From NCBI GenBank assembly GCA_964016875.1, contig OZ024736.1:38596707-38660706 (forward strand): DNA of 64,000 nt, read 5' to 3'. Of the stretch, positions 1-12,187 are shown piece after piece; within the stretch, counting starts at the first letter, position 1; each line of letters begins with the position of its first letter. The notes beneath the pieces were generated by a model, which worked only from the letters and a program-made list of their open reading frames with translations, searched no databases and was not told where the DNA came from. A program made the translations under genes and the position numbers. This DNA is from Fallopia convolvulus (lineage: Eukaryota > Streptophyta > Magnoliopsida > Caryophyllales > Polygonaceae).

Positions 1-2205
1 ATGTAGATTGTAGAGTCCTTTGAAGACGAGACCGAAGATGAGGCCGAAGTGACAATGCCGACTAATATCTCGTTTACCACGGAAGAGCTTATGGAAGGCT
101 ATCATCCTATAACCTCTCCAAACCAGTTGTCTGCGCACTCGGTCAGTGATGACATTTGGAATGCGTTTGTATACTATAGGACGAACTTGTCGATGCCAAA
201 CGTCGAGACCCACCCTAACCCATCGTCGTCGTACATCCCAGCTGCAACGACTTCTCAATTTCCACCATCAATGTATTATGAAGGGCCTGGGACTTCTCAA
301 GTCCTACCAATGGGGACCTCCCAATTTCCACCATCTATGTTTTATGCCGAGACTAGTAATTCTCAAGTCCCGCCAATGGGGACCTCCCAATTTCCACCAT
401 CTATGTTTTATGCTGAGACTAGTGCTTCTCAAGTTCCGCCAATGGGGACCTCCCAATTTCCACCATCTATGTTTTATGCTGAGACTAGTACTTCTCAAGT
501 CCCGCCAATGGGGACCTCCCAATTTCCACCATCAATGTTTTATGCCGAGGTCGGGACTTCCCAAGTCCCACCAATGAGCTATCATGACGTAGGGCTCTCA
601 CAACACCACACTCAATCTCAAGTTGGAGGGAGCCATAACAGGCCAACAAGGAGAAGAAGCACCGGTAGGGGGAAGGAGTTGACGTTGTGGATGATGGCGA
701 CCCTGTTAACAAGGAAACCCTTGTGGACTTCAACACCCACATTGCCAAGAAAATTTGGGCTGATCAACAGGTAATTTGAATAATGTTTTAGTTTATATTA
801 TTAAACACGGTTCTAATTTCAATTTTGCTTGTAATGTTGTTAGTATGCAAGGGTTTTAAAATGTCAAGTTCGTTCTGCCCCGTTTGAGTTTTGGATGAAG
901 TCGAACCAGTTGGCTCCAGGTCAAGAGTGGATGAGGCTGGCGGAACAAAGCGGCCTATTTGGGTTATTGAACCTTTCGGTTAGGGGAGCAAACGAAGCTT
1001 TTGTGTCTGCTTTGGTGAAAAGATGGTGCCCGGAGACTAACAACTTCCATTTTCCTTGGGGGAGATGACCATCACCCTCCACGATGTAAAAATGATAATG
1101 AACCTTCCATTAAACGGGATTCGCCCAGTATTTGACTTGTCACCCGTAGATGATAGTGGCTTGCGCGTCCAAATAAGTGAAATGTTGGGATGGACCCTTG
1201 AAGAAGTGAATGCCCAAATCTATTCAGGTGGTCTCGTTCTCAAAGAACTCAACCAATGGTTTGATGCACAATAGAGGAACAGAGGAGCTAATCAGCATCA
1301 CATGGTCTCGTTCTGGTCTCGTTCTCAAAGAACTCAGTCAAAGAACTCAACCAATGGTCTCGTTCTGGACCGATACACCATGGATATGGTAATACACCCT
1401 AAACAAAATTATAAACTATATGATTTAAAACATGACACTAATACAAGCTATCAACTACTATAATTCTACAGGTCCAATGGGTGCCATATCCTCAAGGGTT
1501 GAACTTTGCTGATGGGGAACACTCACTCTCTAGGTATAGGGGCTTACTAATAATCTTAGACATTCAAGAGCCATATACGCCTGAGAGATGTTTTCGCCAA
1601 TTGCGCTATCGTTAGAGCATCCCTAGGTTCCCAGACATTACGGCCCACACAGTGGTTCGTAAAGAGACACTTAGGGGGAGTGGTTACACATTAGAATTCA
1701 GTTCCAAGGATGACCATTGAGATCATCGGTTTAACTTCTTTTATCCAATGAGAGATCAACCGACTTTTCTTTGGTCAATGGATGATAACTACCAAGTGTG
1801 GCATTTACAACGCACTCATCCATATCTACTAAGGGGTTCAGCGGAACCCATGGCCAGTCGACAGACGGTAGCACCGGCTTCATTGGATATTCAAATTGTG
1901 CGAAAACTTTTAGTTGCATATATTAAGCTATTTATATATTTTAATTTGGTCTTGTTAGTTTCTCATAAATTATTCTTTGTTTTTAATAGCGCATGAATCA
2001 TATACATGGTCTGGCGAACCAGTATGCTCACTTGAGGCAGCTAGGAGGCGAAGTGGCGCGACTTGTGGACGGGCTACACGATTTTCTCACGATGCCCACC
2101 ATTCCATTCCCACTTGTGGAAGATCGGCCACCTCGACGCACTCGTCGTTCTCACACCCCTGATATTCAGCCCGGTCGTCATAGTGATTTCGGTCCTCGCC
2201 GTTGA
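1..2205 (+). pseudogene. Decayed plant mobile domain (PMD/MAIN-like) gene
   Basis: Pieces of a plant-mobile-domain protein lie in order. An N-terminal part with a 22-residue repeat (about 55-774) is followed by a segment ending PETNNFHFPWG (about 842-1066), then GEMTITLHDVKMIMNLPLNG (1059-1274), VQWVPYPQGLNFADGEHS (from 1471), and a last segment NHIHGLANQYAHLRQ (1993-2205). The motif around PWGEMT is typical of the PMD family found in MAIN/MAIL1-like proteins and in transposons. Breaks seen: a G run one base short at 1058-1062 shifts the frame; a small tandem duplication with stops lies at 1230-1370; stops replace expected Gln and Trp codons at about 1613 and 1719; the middle of the domain appears to be missing between 1274 and 1470. 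The window starts inside the locus, so the true start is unknown. Family call is fairly sure; pseudogene state is an inference from the breaks. Confidence 0.7.
313..576 (+). repeat. 66-bp coding minisatellite, four units
   Basis: Four near-identical 66-bp units begin at 313, 379, 445 and 511. Each encodes 22 residues of the form GTSQFPPSMFYAET-x-SQVPPM. A partial, more diverged unit precedes them (about 247-312). The period is a multiple of three, so the array stays in frame. It lies in the N-terminal part of the PMD pseudogene. Confidence 0.9.
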
Positions 2206-2427
2206 ATATTTTTTATTTGTAATGTTGTGTAAAAGTATATGGTTATGTAAGCTGAACAATATATTTTTAATTTTAGACAACTTTTTTTCACAAATTATAT
2301 TAAAGCACTTAAATCTTTTCAAAATTTATAACTTAGACCTTTATATGTATATAAACCCAAAATTAAAAACATCATATAAATAAAAATCTCAAACCTAACT
2401 TTAAAACTTAATATTAAAGATACAAAT

Positions 2428-3018
2428 CAGACCTGTCAATTGGGTCGAGTCGGTCGGGTTCGGGTTCGATCATTTTGGGTTCGGGTTCAAAACGGGTTCG
2501 GGTCAATTGGGTTACGGGTTAAGTCGGGTCAGGTCATGGAAGGTTATCGGGCGGGTTCGGGTTGACCAATGGGTCAATAACAAAATTTTTATTTTTCAAT
2601 TATTATTAAAATAAGTTTAAATAACAATATAAGTTGGTCTAAAACATTGATTTAAAAATAAAAAATTATATTAATTGATATTTTAAAATATAATTGAAAA
2701 TAATTTTCCTAAACCAATATTTAAACTATATTAAACTATAAGTTCTAGGGTGTTTTTAGCGGGAATAAGTTTTCATTTCCCGCTATTATACAGTGTCGGG
2801 AATTAGAGCATTGAAATATACAATAACAATTGTTACATAGTATGACACATTATGACATCGTCGCAATAAAATTTGACCCAGCGGGTTGAACCCGACCCTA
2901 ACCCAAAAATTTTCGGGTTTAGCGGGTTCGGTTTATTTTGGGTTTCGGGTTTAAATTTTCAAGTCTTAACCCAGAAAAAATCGGACGGTTCGGATCGGGT
3001 CATGTTTTAACAGGTCTA
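2428..3018. mobile_element. hAT-type MITE with G-rich termini (copy 1)
   Basis: A 591-bp element is flanked by a perfect 8-bp target-site duplication ATACAAAT (2420-2427 and 3019-3026). The ends form an inverted repeat, CAGACCTGTCAA on the left and TTAACAGGTCTA on the right. An 8-bp duplication with such termini is the hAT superfamily signature. The outer 150 bp on both sides are full of GGGTTCGGGT-like motifs on the same strand, and the middle is AT-rich. No coding capacity, so non-autonomous. A second copy lies at 12188-12635. Confidence 0.9.
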
Positions 3019-3026
3019 ATACAAAT

Positions 3027-3788
3027 ACAAAATTATACCAATCTATCATAAAATCAAAATCTTATATATAAAAAATGTTAAACTTAATTTAAAACGTTAA
3101 CAATCACTCAAACTTATAAAATAATATATAATGTATTTGTGGTCAAGGTGAATGAAGCAAAATAGTGTTTAATTTTTTTAAGAAAAAAAAATTAGCTTCG
3201 GCCATGCTGAATGAAGCAAAATAGTATTTTTTTCAAAATTCGATGCAATCACTGGACGCTGAACAATTCTGTCCGGGGCGCTTGACCCGCAATAAAAGTA
3301 TATCGTTGACCACAGACCAATCCCTTGCAAAAATCATTTTAAACTTAAAATTTCCATCCAAAAAGATATATTAAGTTGGCCTTTTCAAATCTTGCTTAAG
3401 AGTTAGAGACACGACTTGAATCTTAACCCAATGCTTTACCTATTCAAAAATATATAAAAAAAAATAGATTTTAAAAAATACTGGCCAGCCTCCATTTCAA
3501 AATCATAATCATCAGTATGGCTTCTATCACCTTTAAATATAAGAGCAATATTTTTATTCTTCTAAGTTTTCATTTTTTGTTTGAAAATCCTACTTCAAAA
3601 TGGTCGTCCATTTATTGATAGGAATGATTAAAAATAACCCTGTCTAAAGTCGGACTGGACCACCCGAAACGGTCTTCGTTCTAATAATTTTGAAAGATTG
3701 TTCCCGATCAGATGTTCAGTCCGATCAAGTTCGGTTCTGGATCCGGCGATCCGCACCATCCCTAAATGCGACCATGGTAGAATGGGAA
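3027..3788. other. Spacer, no gene seen
   Basis: AT-rich sequence between the hAT MITE and the Copia element. Short ORFs here have no recognisable protein features. A GC-richer patch at about 3640-3760 looks like an old repeat fragment but was not identified. Confidence 0.5.
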
Positions 3789-4191
3789 TGTTATGTTCTA
3801 GGATTAAGCTAAGTATTATTTCTAGTGACATAAAGTAATGGTATGACACATATTGTAACATGAATTGAAGTAGAAAATATGTTAAGTACAGAACTGGGTA
3901 CAATAGTATTAATAGCTTACTAGAACGAGATAAATCGGATCGAGCAACCCCGGGCCAAACTCGGTTGGACGGCTTAAACCGGATTTAACCGAGTTGAGTT
4001 AGCTAGAATTGCTATTGGGCTTCATCTTTGGTTTTGGGCCGTATCATCACTTTGAAGAACCTGGCCCAATCTTCTTATTCGTTTCTGGGAGACGCTCCTC
4101 TTGACCTAGTTATAAATAGATGATTTTGTGCTCTTCGAGCTCATTCGACAAACAACACATTTGAAAGAGAGAGAAAAGAAAGAGAAAAGAG

Positions 4192-4230
<39 letters not shown>

Positions 4231-4645
4231 CAGTGGCTCGAGAGCTTCTTCGGTGGTCCGACGATTGGTGTTTGAGGAAGCCAGATCTCGCTTCTTCAAC
4301 TTCGTGGTCCAAGATCCAACAAAGCTCCATCTCCGAGATTTGTCAGCCTTAGGGGGCCGAAACCCTAGATCTTCTCTTCTTCCATTTTTTGTGTTTCTCC
4401 GTTCTTGTACCTTTGAATCTGTTTGTTCTTGGTTATTCTTTGCTCTTCGTGTTGTTGTGTGTAACCTGCTTGTAAACTTGTGAGATCTAGTGGATATTTT
4501 GAGACGAGCTTCCTCTCTGAGGCTCCGCAGATGTAGGCTTTGCCGAACTGCGTCATCAATTGCTTGTGTTCACTTGTTCTTCCATTTACTTGTTTGTTTA
4601 CTATTTTTGAGTTGATTCGAGTGTCTTAGTCGAATGAGAATTACA
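3789..4645 (+). repeat. 5' LTR of Copia-1
   Basis: 857 bp, starting TGTTATGTTC and ending AATTACA, matched by the 3' LTR at 9354. It contains a TATA-like box TATAAATA at 4111-4118, followed by a leader with an (AG)n run at about 4197-4228. It has a segment at roughly 4431-4480 that the 3' LTR lacks. Confidence 0.92.
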
Positions 4646-4648
4646 AAT

Positions 4649-4660
4649 TGGTATCAGAGC
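4649..4660 (+). other. Primer binding site of Copia-1
   Basis: TGGTATCAGAGC lies three bases after the 5' LTR. It is the standard plant Copia primer site complementary to initiator tRNA-Met. Confidence 0.92.
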
Positions 4661-4972
4661 TTGAGTTACTTTTAGATCTTGCTTTGATTTCTTGATCCTG
4701 TTGCTTCCGCTTTCTCATTCTTATTTTTCTTAGATCTTGCTTTCTTCTCGTCTTGCTTTTGTCACTGTATCTCAAGTAAGAAATTACTTGGGGGCAGGGG
4801 AATCTTGATAGAAGGATTTCGACTTATGTCGATTACTTTCCACTATCGGTTCCTACAGTAGAGTCTAGGAGTCTAGATTGGTTTCTTGACTTGTGTTTTG
4901 TTTGGTATCTTGTTTCAAAGAAATTAGGTCAAACAAATTCATTTGTAGTATCTCTTGCATTCTTAGGACTAA

Positions 4973-7900
4973 CTACCTGATCTTGAATACAAGTACCTAA
5001 ATGGAGATGCATACAGGATCAAGCCCTACGATGGGCATGCAGATTATGCAATGTGGAAGGTGAAGATGAAAGCCATCCTCACCAAAGAAAAGTTGTGGCA
5101 CACTGTCATTGACACTTGGGATGCTACTACTACTGCTTTCCAAAAGAAGCAAGCCCAAGATCTTGCCCACGTAGAGATTATGCTTAGACTATCCAATGAG
5201 GTAGCTAGGCAGGTTGTAAGTATTACTGAACCAAAACCCCTTTGGGATGCTTTGGATGCTAAGTACTTGTCTAAATCTCTGTCTTGTCTCATCTCTCTAT
5301 TATCTAGATTGTTCAGTTTCAAAATGGACACTAGTCAGACTATAGAGAAAAATCTTGATAGATTCCTTAGGATAATTCAAGATTTAGAAAGATGTGATGA
5401 TGACAAGATAAAAGATTCACACCAGTTCATGATCTTAATGAATTCTCTCCCTGCTCAGTTTGATATTTTGAAATATGTGTGTCAATTTGGCCAAGATGGC
5501 ATGACAGCTGCTAGGTTATCTGAGCTTATCATTCGGAAAAATGAGACCCTCAAGGTCTCCAAGATAAAGAATGGTAGCTCTAACAATGACAAGAAAACTG
5601 AGTCTAAAAATGAGGTCATGATGGCCAAAGGGAAAAAGAATTTCAATAAGAATAAGAAAAAGAAAGCTGGTGATAATAACAATGACAAGAAAGACATGTC
5701 AAATGTTAAATGTTATTACTGTGGTGTTGTTGGTCATTATTCTACTGATTGCAACAAAAAGAAAAGGGATGATAAAAATAAATCAAAAGATAACAATGGT
5801 GTGTCTAATATTTTTGAATCATGCTCTCAATATTCTCATGAGCTTCTGATTATTTTCAATACCTCTGATGAAAATGATTGGATCTTAGATTCTGGATGTA
5901 CAATGCATGCAACCCCTAACAAGGGTTTCTTTGAATCTTTGACTCTTTGCAATGATGGTATTGTTATGTTGGGTGACCACACTGTGTTTTCCATCAAGGG
6001 TATTGGGACTGTTCCTCTGAGAATGCATGATGGAAAAATAAGGGTTCTCCAAAAGGTAAGGTGGGTGCCAAACCTTAGGAGAAACCTACTCTCAGAGTCT
6101 GTCTTTGATGATCTAAATTGTCATATTATCACTCATCAGGGTATAAGGGATGTTATTACAAATGGAACAGTCCTTATTAGGAGCATTAAAAAGGGAGGGT
6201 TATATCATGTTATTGCTACTCCTGAATTAAATGTCTCTGCAAGTGTTAAAATTGATAAAATGGATCATACAAAGATGTGGCATGCTAGGCTTGGTCATAT
6301 AGGCAATAAGGGTCTCAAATATCTGCATAAGCATAATATGATTGATTGTGATCCTTGTGATATTGATTTTTGTGAGAATTGTGTGTTGGGAAAGAAAACT
6401 TCCCACTCTTTCAGTAAATCAACCTATCTGCCTCAAAGCCCCTAGAGTACATTCATTCTGATCTCTGGGGGCCTGCTCAGGTTGATACTATAGGAGGAAG
6501 GAAGTATTTCCTGTCTCTTATAGATCATTACTCGAGGAAAGTATGGGTTTATTTACTGAAAACTAAGGATGAAGCCTTTGAAAACTTTAAGACTTGGAAA
6601 CTTATGGTTGAAAGGCAGACTAATCACAAGGTCAAGTGCCTTAAGACCGACAATGGACTTGAATTTTGCAATAACATGTTTGATGAGTTTTGCAGACAAC
6701 AGGGCATAAAAGGGCACTTAACAGTTCCTGGTACTCCACAACAAAATGGTACAGCTGAAAGGATGAACAGGACTCTATTGAAAAAGGCTAGATGCATGTT
6801 AATAAGTGCTGGAATGAAAAATTCTTTATGGGGAGAAGTTGTTACAACAGCAGCATATTTGATCAACAGATCACCCTCCTCTGTCATTGACTTCAACACT
6901 CCACAGGAAATATGGATGGGTAAGAAGCCTGGCCTAGCTCACCTTAGGCCTTTTGGGTGCACAGCTTATGCCCAAGTTTCACAAGGCAAGCTGCAACCCA
7001 GGGCCTATAAGTGTGTCATGCTAGGCTACCCCCCCGGGGGGGGGGGGGTAAAAGGCTACAAACTCTTATTCTGGAGGCTATAAAGTTATAACCTCTAGGT
7101 CAATTACTTTCAATGATTCAATGAGAAAGAATTTTATTTTAAAGAAAAATTAACTATGCCAACTGTTGCAAGTCCAGGCACTGAGGAAGATGCAAGCAAT
7201 GCAGTCTCCACACCATATCTCCCTGCAAATGGAAATTTCTTCCAAGAAGAAAATGATCCACCACAGGATGAAGAGGAGTTTGACATAGGATACTCCTCAA
7301 GTGCACAGTACTCCTCTGAACACAACAATAATGATGAGGATGATTCTGTAGCACAGAATGATGAAGATGCTCCAGAAGCACAAAATGAAGAGGGCAACAA
7401 TCAACTTGATACAACCTCAACAAGTACACAACCTCACCAATTGGGTGGAAGAGTAAGCAACTCTAACTCAAATTCTCTACCTCTTCCTTCTCCCTCTGTC
7501 TCTGAGCATGCTAGTTCTGGTTCTTCCTCTTCCTCTTCTGTGAATGATTTGGTTGATTACCAGTTGACTAGGGGTATGGAACCTAGGATAAGAATACCTA
7601 ATAAAAAGTTTGAGGTGAATTTGCTTGAGTGCTTTGATAAAATTGTTGAGTTTGCTTTCACTGTTGCTAACATCATTAAAAACTTTACTCCTGACAGCTA
7701 TGAACAGGCTGTCAGTTGTAAACAGGCTAATGAATGGGTTAAGGCTATGCATGAAGAGATCCAATCTATGGTTGTTAATAACACCTGGATCCTTGTTCCT
7801 AAACCTGCTAAAGCTAGGCTTATAGACTGCAAATGGATTTATAAAATTAAAGATGGGGATACTAAACATGATCCCCCTAGGTTTAAAGCTAGGTTGGTTG

Positions 7901-9253
7901 CCAAAGGTTTTACTCAAAAAGAGGGGGTTGATTACAATGATATTTTTGCTCCTGTTGTTAAATATAAAACCATGTGTCTCTTGCTTGCTATGACTGCTGT
8001 GTTTGATTGGGAACTTGAACAAATGAATGTAAAAACTGCCTTCTTGCATGGTGACTTAATTGAAACCATTTACATGAGACAGTCTAAAGGTTTTGTTGAT
8101 AAGACTAAACCTGATTATGCTTGTTTGTTGAAGCAATCAATATATGGCTTAAAACAGTCACCTAGACAGTGGAATAAGAAATTTGATGCTTGCATGATTT
8201 CTCTTAGTTTCTCTAGAAGCAGCTATGATACTTGCATATATTTCAAAGGTGTTAAGTCTTCTTCTCCTATTTACATCCTTCTTTATGTTGATGACATCCT
8301 GCTTGTCAGTAGCTCTAAGGTTGTAAAAACTGGAGTTAAACATGACTTAAAGAAACACTTTGACATGAAAGACTTAGGAGCTACATCTAAGATTCTAGGG
8401 GTGAGTATCATTAGAGATAGGACTAAGAAAACTATCTACCTGTCCCAGTCTGACTACCTACACAAAGTACTTGACAGGTTTGCCATGAATGATTCCAAGC
8501 CTGCACCAATACCACTTGGAGGGCACTTGGAGTTCACAAAACAAGATTGTCCCACCACTAAAGAAGAAAAGAAGAATATGGAGCATGTTCCATATGATGT
8601 AGCAGTGGGAAGCATTATGTATGCTATGATTTGTACTAGGCCAGATTTAGCTTTTGCTATAAGTGTACTTAGTCGCTTTATGTCCAATCCTGGACAAAAA
8701 CACTGGGCAGGTATGAAATACTGCTCAAGTATGTAAAAGGGACTGTGAAGTATGGTTTGGTATATGCTGAACATAGTCCGAGAACCACACTTACAGGGTA
8801 TGTGGACTCGGACTATGCCAGTAACAGGGGCAACAGGAAGTCTACAACTGCATATTATTACTGTTGGGCAGGAAATTACATTTCCTGGAAATCCCAACAT
8901 CAATCAATAGTTGCACTCTCCTCAACAGAGGCTGAGTACATTGCAGCTACTGAGGCCTCAAAAGAGTCTACTTGGCTATGTGGTAGCATGAAATTGAAGG
9001 CAAAACATATTTGCCTACTCTTTTCACTGATAATCAAAGTGCCTTGTATATTTGCAAGGATCTTGTTTATCATGAGAGGACTAAACACATAGACGTGAGA
9101 TATCATTTTATACGAAGAATGGTGGAGGACCAGGAAATTAATGTGAAGAAAATACCTGGAGACACCAATCCTGCAGATTTTGGAACAAAAATAGTCCCCA
9201 CTAACAAATTTGTGTTTTGCAGGAAAGAACTCCATATTAATGATGTAACTTGA
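4973..9253 (+). pseudogene. Copia-1 gag-pol, frameshifted
   Basis: The open gag/protease part (to 6445) holds MWKVKMKAILTKEKLWHTV, a zinc knuckle CYYCGVVGHYSTDC, the protease motif WILDSGCTMH and the pre-integrase motif HARLGHIGNKGL. No good ATG opens it; the frame runs back to a stop at 4970, so the start may be lost. At about 6440 a C run is one base short and the frame moves; the integrase core (GTPQQNGTAERMNRTL) follows to about 7083. A C7G13 tract at 7029-7048 and further shifts break the link to the RT segment (7156-8736; motifs KARLVAKGFTQ and YVDDILLV). Another one-base loss at about 8720 separates RNase H (DSDYASNRGNRKSTTAYYY). The last segment is 9011-9253. All pieces follow known Copia order; each shift was deduced from protein continuity. 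Confidence 0.9.
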
Positions 9254-9338
9254 GATATGGAACTGAGCCAATGATGATATGATGAAACTTGTCTTAAAAT
9301 CCACTAGAATCAGTTTTTACTTCTAGCAATAATACTGA

Positions 9339-9353
9339 GCTTAAGAGGGCATT
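9339..9353 (+). other. Polypurine tract of Copia-1
   Basis: GCTTAAGAGGGCATT immediately precedes the 3' LTR. Its purine core AAGAGGG is the expected plus-strand primer. Confidence 0.7.
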
Positions 9354-9765
9354 TGTTATGTTCTAGGATTAAGCTAAGTATTATTTCTAGTGACATAAAG
9401 TAATGGTATGGCACATATTGTAACATGAATTGAAGTAGAAAATATGTCAAGTACAGAACCGGGTTCAATAGTATTAATAGCTTACTAGAACGAGGTAAAC
9501 CGGATCGAGCAACCCCGGGCCAAACCCGGTTGGACGGCTTAAACCGGATTTAACCGAATTGAGTTAGCTAGAATTACTATTGGGCTTCATCTTTGGTTTT
9601 GGGCCGTATCATCACTTTGAAGAACCTGGCCCAATCTTCTTATTCGTTTCTGGGAGACGCTCCTCTTGACCTATCTATAACTAGCTGGTTTTGTGCTCTT
9701 CGAGCTCATTCGACAAACGACGCATCTGAAAGAGAGCTTAGAGAAAGAGAGAGAAAAGAAAGAGA

Positions 9766-9817
<52 letters not shown>

Positions 9818-10185
9818 CGGTGGCTCGAGAGCTTCTCCGGTGGTCCGACGATTGGTGTTTGAGGAAGCTAGATCTCGCTTCTTCAACTTCGTGGTCCAGA
9901 TCCAACAAAGCTCCATCTCCGAGCTTTGTCAGCCTTAGGGGGCCGAAACCCTAGATCTTCTATTCTTCCCTTTTTTGTGTTTCTCCGTTCTTGTACCTTT
10001 GAATCTGTTTGTTCTTACTTCTGAGATCTAGTGGATATTTTGAGACGAGCTTCCTCTCTGAGGCTCCGCAGATGTAGGCTTTGCCGAACTGCGTCACCAA
10101 TTGTTTGTGTTCACTTGTTCTTCCGTTTACTTGTTTGTTTACTATTTTTGAGTTGATTCGAGTGTGTGAGTCGAATGGAATTACA
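9354..10185 (+). repeat. 3' LTR of Copia-1
   Basis: 832 bp, matching the 5' LTR from TGTTATGTTC to ATTACA. The TATA-like box is altered here (CTATCTATAACTAG at about 9672), and a block of roughly 45 bp near 10018 is missing compared with the 5' LTR. The (AG)n run spans about 9774-9814. Confidence 0.92.
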
Positions 10186-12179
10186 TGGAAGGTGATACGC
10201 TAGCCGTGTGGGCCAAACTTTCCCAAAATACCACGCGAGCCATACCGCACGGCACACGTCACGTGTGGATAGCTGTTGCTGATTCCCGTTTTAATATCTC
10301 CAACGTGCTAGTCTCTAAGAAATGTGAAAGTGGCTTTTTTTTGTCTATTACAAGATGATGCGCAAAATTAAAAATATGGATCAATTCCGTCCTGCGATTA
10401 TTTCGAAATTGATTTCTTTTGACCGAGCCCAGAATCTTCAAGCCTTGTTGGGTTGTTCAAAGATGGTTGGGGTTGCCGCTTCTTAGTTCATCTCTCGATA
10501 GAACGTACAGAAAGTCTATCTCTACCTCACAAGCCCATGTGACATGTGAGGTACTTTGGGCGCTGGTTATTGGATCCGATCCTTGGGACACTTTGGAGTG
10601 AACATTCGAGTGATCCAATGGATTTCAAGGCATGTAATTTTTCTGAGCAATTAGCTAAAATTTTGAGTAATGTGTGTGGGGGGTTTTTCTATAAAGTTGT
10701 TGAGAATATGTATTTCTATATATTTCTGAAAGATTGAGATTAAACAAAATCATCATCAAAATTTATGAGTTACTTTTCCTATTTGCAATTGGTTTTAGAA
10801 TGGAATCCTACTAGACTTATATATGTATTGGGTCCAACATGCATATGCGTACAAACAGTCGTGTGTACTTCCCACGAACTTTAATATGGTTTAACTAGGA
10901 CAGACCAATTGCATTTGCGGAAGCATGTTGAGAATATACATTCTCACATCTAAAAGTTGGAACTAAACAAGACCATTGTATAAAGTTCAAGAATTACTCC
11001 TCCTATTAATTACCAATTAGTTTTATGATTGAACCCCACTCGCTGGACTCAATATGCATATGCGTACGGACAATTGTGTGCACTCCCCACCTTAACGCGC
11101 TAAGGCTTTAATAGAAGTTGTTGATGGATAACGTAAAATTTCATTTATTTTTGATTAGGTATCTTAGAGTATCTAAATTACTTATTCTTTAAACAGTCAA
11201 TCTGACTAATACAATTAGTTTTTGTATTTATATAGGGTTTTAGTTCATCTGAAATCATTTATTGTTTGAGTTTGGGATGATAATTTTAATTTGTTTAGTT
11301 CATCTTAAGTAGCATTGCATATGTTTGTTGTTTCGGATAGTCATGAGCAAATTTCATTAAAAAGGTAGTTGGTAATTGTATAATATAGTACGTGCATGAC
11401 CGATGATCACATGAATAATTAAAAGGTTGGTCGTTCTAGATGACAACCTGTCAAATGTATGTATTGGATCTCGATGTTTTACGGAGCCCAAAAGCAAATT
11501 CAAGTCGCCAAAAGTGATATGTTCGATCATTACACTAAAGTTGGCGACTTGTATAATCTAGATGCTTTAGCTAATAGCTATGTACGTACGTTATGAAATG
11601 TATATTTTTTACTTTAAACATATGTTTTTTTTTTCTATGTCGAATCACGATTTTAAAAAGAAATATCTATCTCATATAATTAAAGAAATTAAAAGGTCAA
11701 TGATGTGGATTAAGCGGATATCACGATTAATGGAAGTGTTCAACCATGGTGTGCTATATGGCATCATGTATACCTCAAGATAATTACAAATGAGAGTAGA
11801 AAATAGAATTGTTAACACTAAATGATAAAAATTAGCAATTTCTCATCATTTTTTCATACAAAAAAAAAAATCTGAGTTGTCTCTAATTCTGAGAGAATTT
11901 CTTTCTATATGTTGAATTGTTTGCTTACCGGCCGCGTGTGGTGTGTTACGTGCACATAATCGAAGAATTTCTAAACTAAATTTAGATTACGTCCAAATTT
12001 GTGTATATATTATATATTCAAGTGAGATATTGTTTACTATTCTATATAAAAAATCGAAGGCGATCACGTACATATTCAACTAAGTTGACAGAATAGTTAA
12101 GTATACACGACTTAAAATAAATTGAGTCGGCTCATAATTTATATTCATAAATGAGGGTGGACAATAATAGGTCGTATTA
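10186..12179. other. AT-rich spacer with old LTR-like repeats
   Basis: No gene seen in 2 kb. The only structure found is a diverged direct repeat pair at 10698-10880 and 10926-11091, listed separately. The rest is AT-rich, and the short ORFs are not convincing. Confidence 0.5.
10698..11091 (+). repeat. Diverged direct repeat, TRIM-LTR-like
   Basis: Two copies (10698-10880 and 10926-11091) start TGTTGAGAATAT and share blocks such as a 'CCTATT...CCAATTRGTTTTA' region and ATGCATATGCGTAC, in the same order and spacing. The layout (LTR-sized units with a 45-bp gap) recalls tiny TRIM retrotransposons, but no primer site is left between them. Element type is an inference. Confidence 0.45.
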
Positions 12180-12187
12180 CTCATATG

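Larger units (their letters stand above)
3789..10185 (+). mobile_element. Copia LTR retrotransposon, decayed (Copia-1)
   Basis: A 6.4 kb Copia element with two long terminal repeats, a tRNA-Met type primer site, a gag-pol region in Copia order (gag, protease, integrase, reverse transcriptase, RNase H) and a purine-rich tract before the 3' LTR. The 5-bp flanks are GGGAA (3784-3788) and TGGAA (10186-10190), which match at four of five positions and are probably a target duplication with one mutation. Several frameshifts and stops in pol make it non-functional. The LTRs differ at many sites and by a block of about 45 bp, so the insertion is not recent. Confidence 0.92.

Noticed and set aside
304..522. 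Minus-strand ORF with WWKLGGPHW repeats
   Set aside because: Reverse reading of the coding minisatellite.
313..576. Regular repeats resembling a CRISPR array
   Set aside because: The units are contiguous without unique spacers, in frame, and lie in a plant gene.
3641..3770. GC-rich patch as a gene fragment
   Set aside because: No frame gives a recognisable protein; probably an old repeat.
7477..8049. 190-codon minus-strand ORF
   Set aside because: Antisense shadow of the Copia-1 reverse transcriptase.
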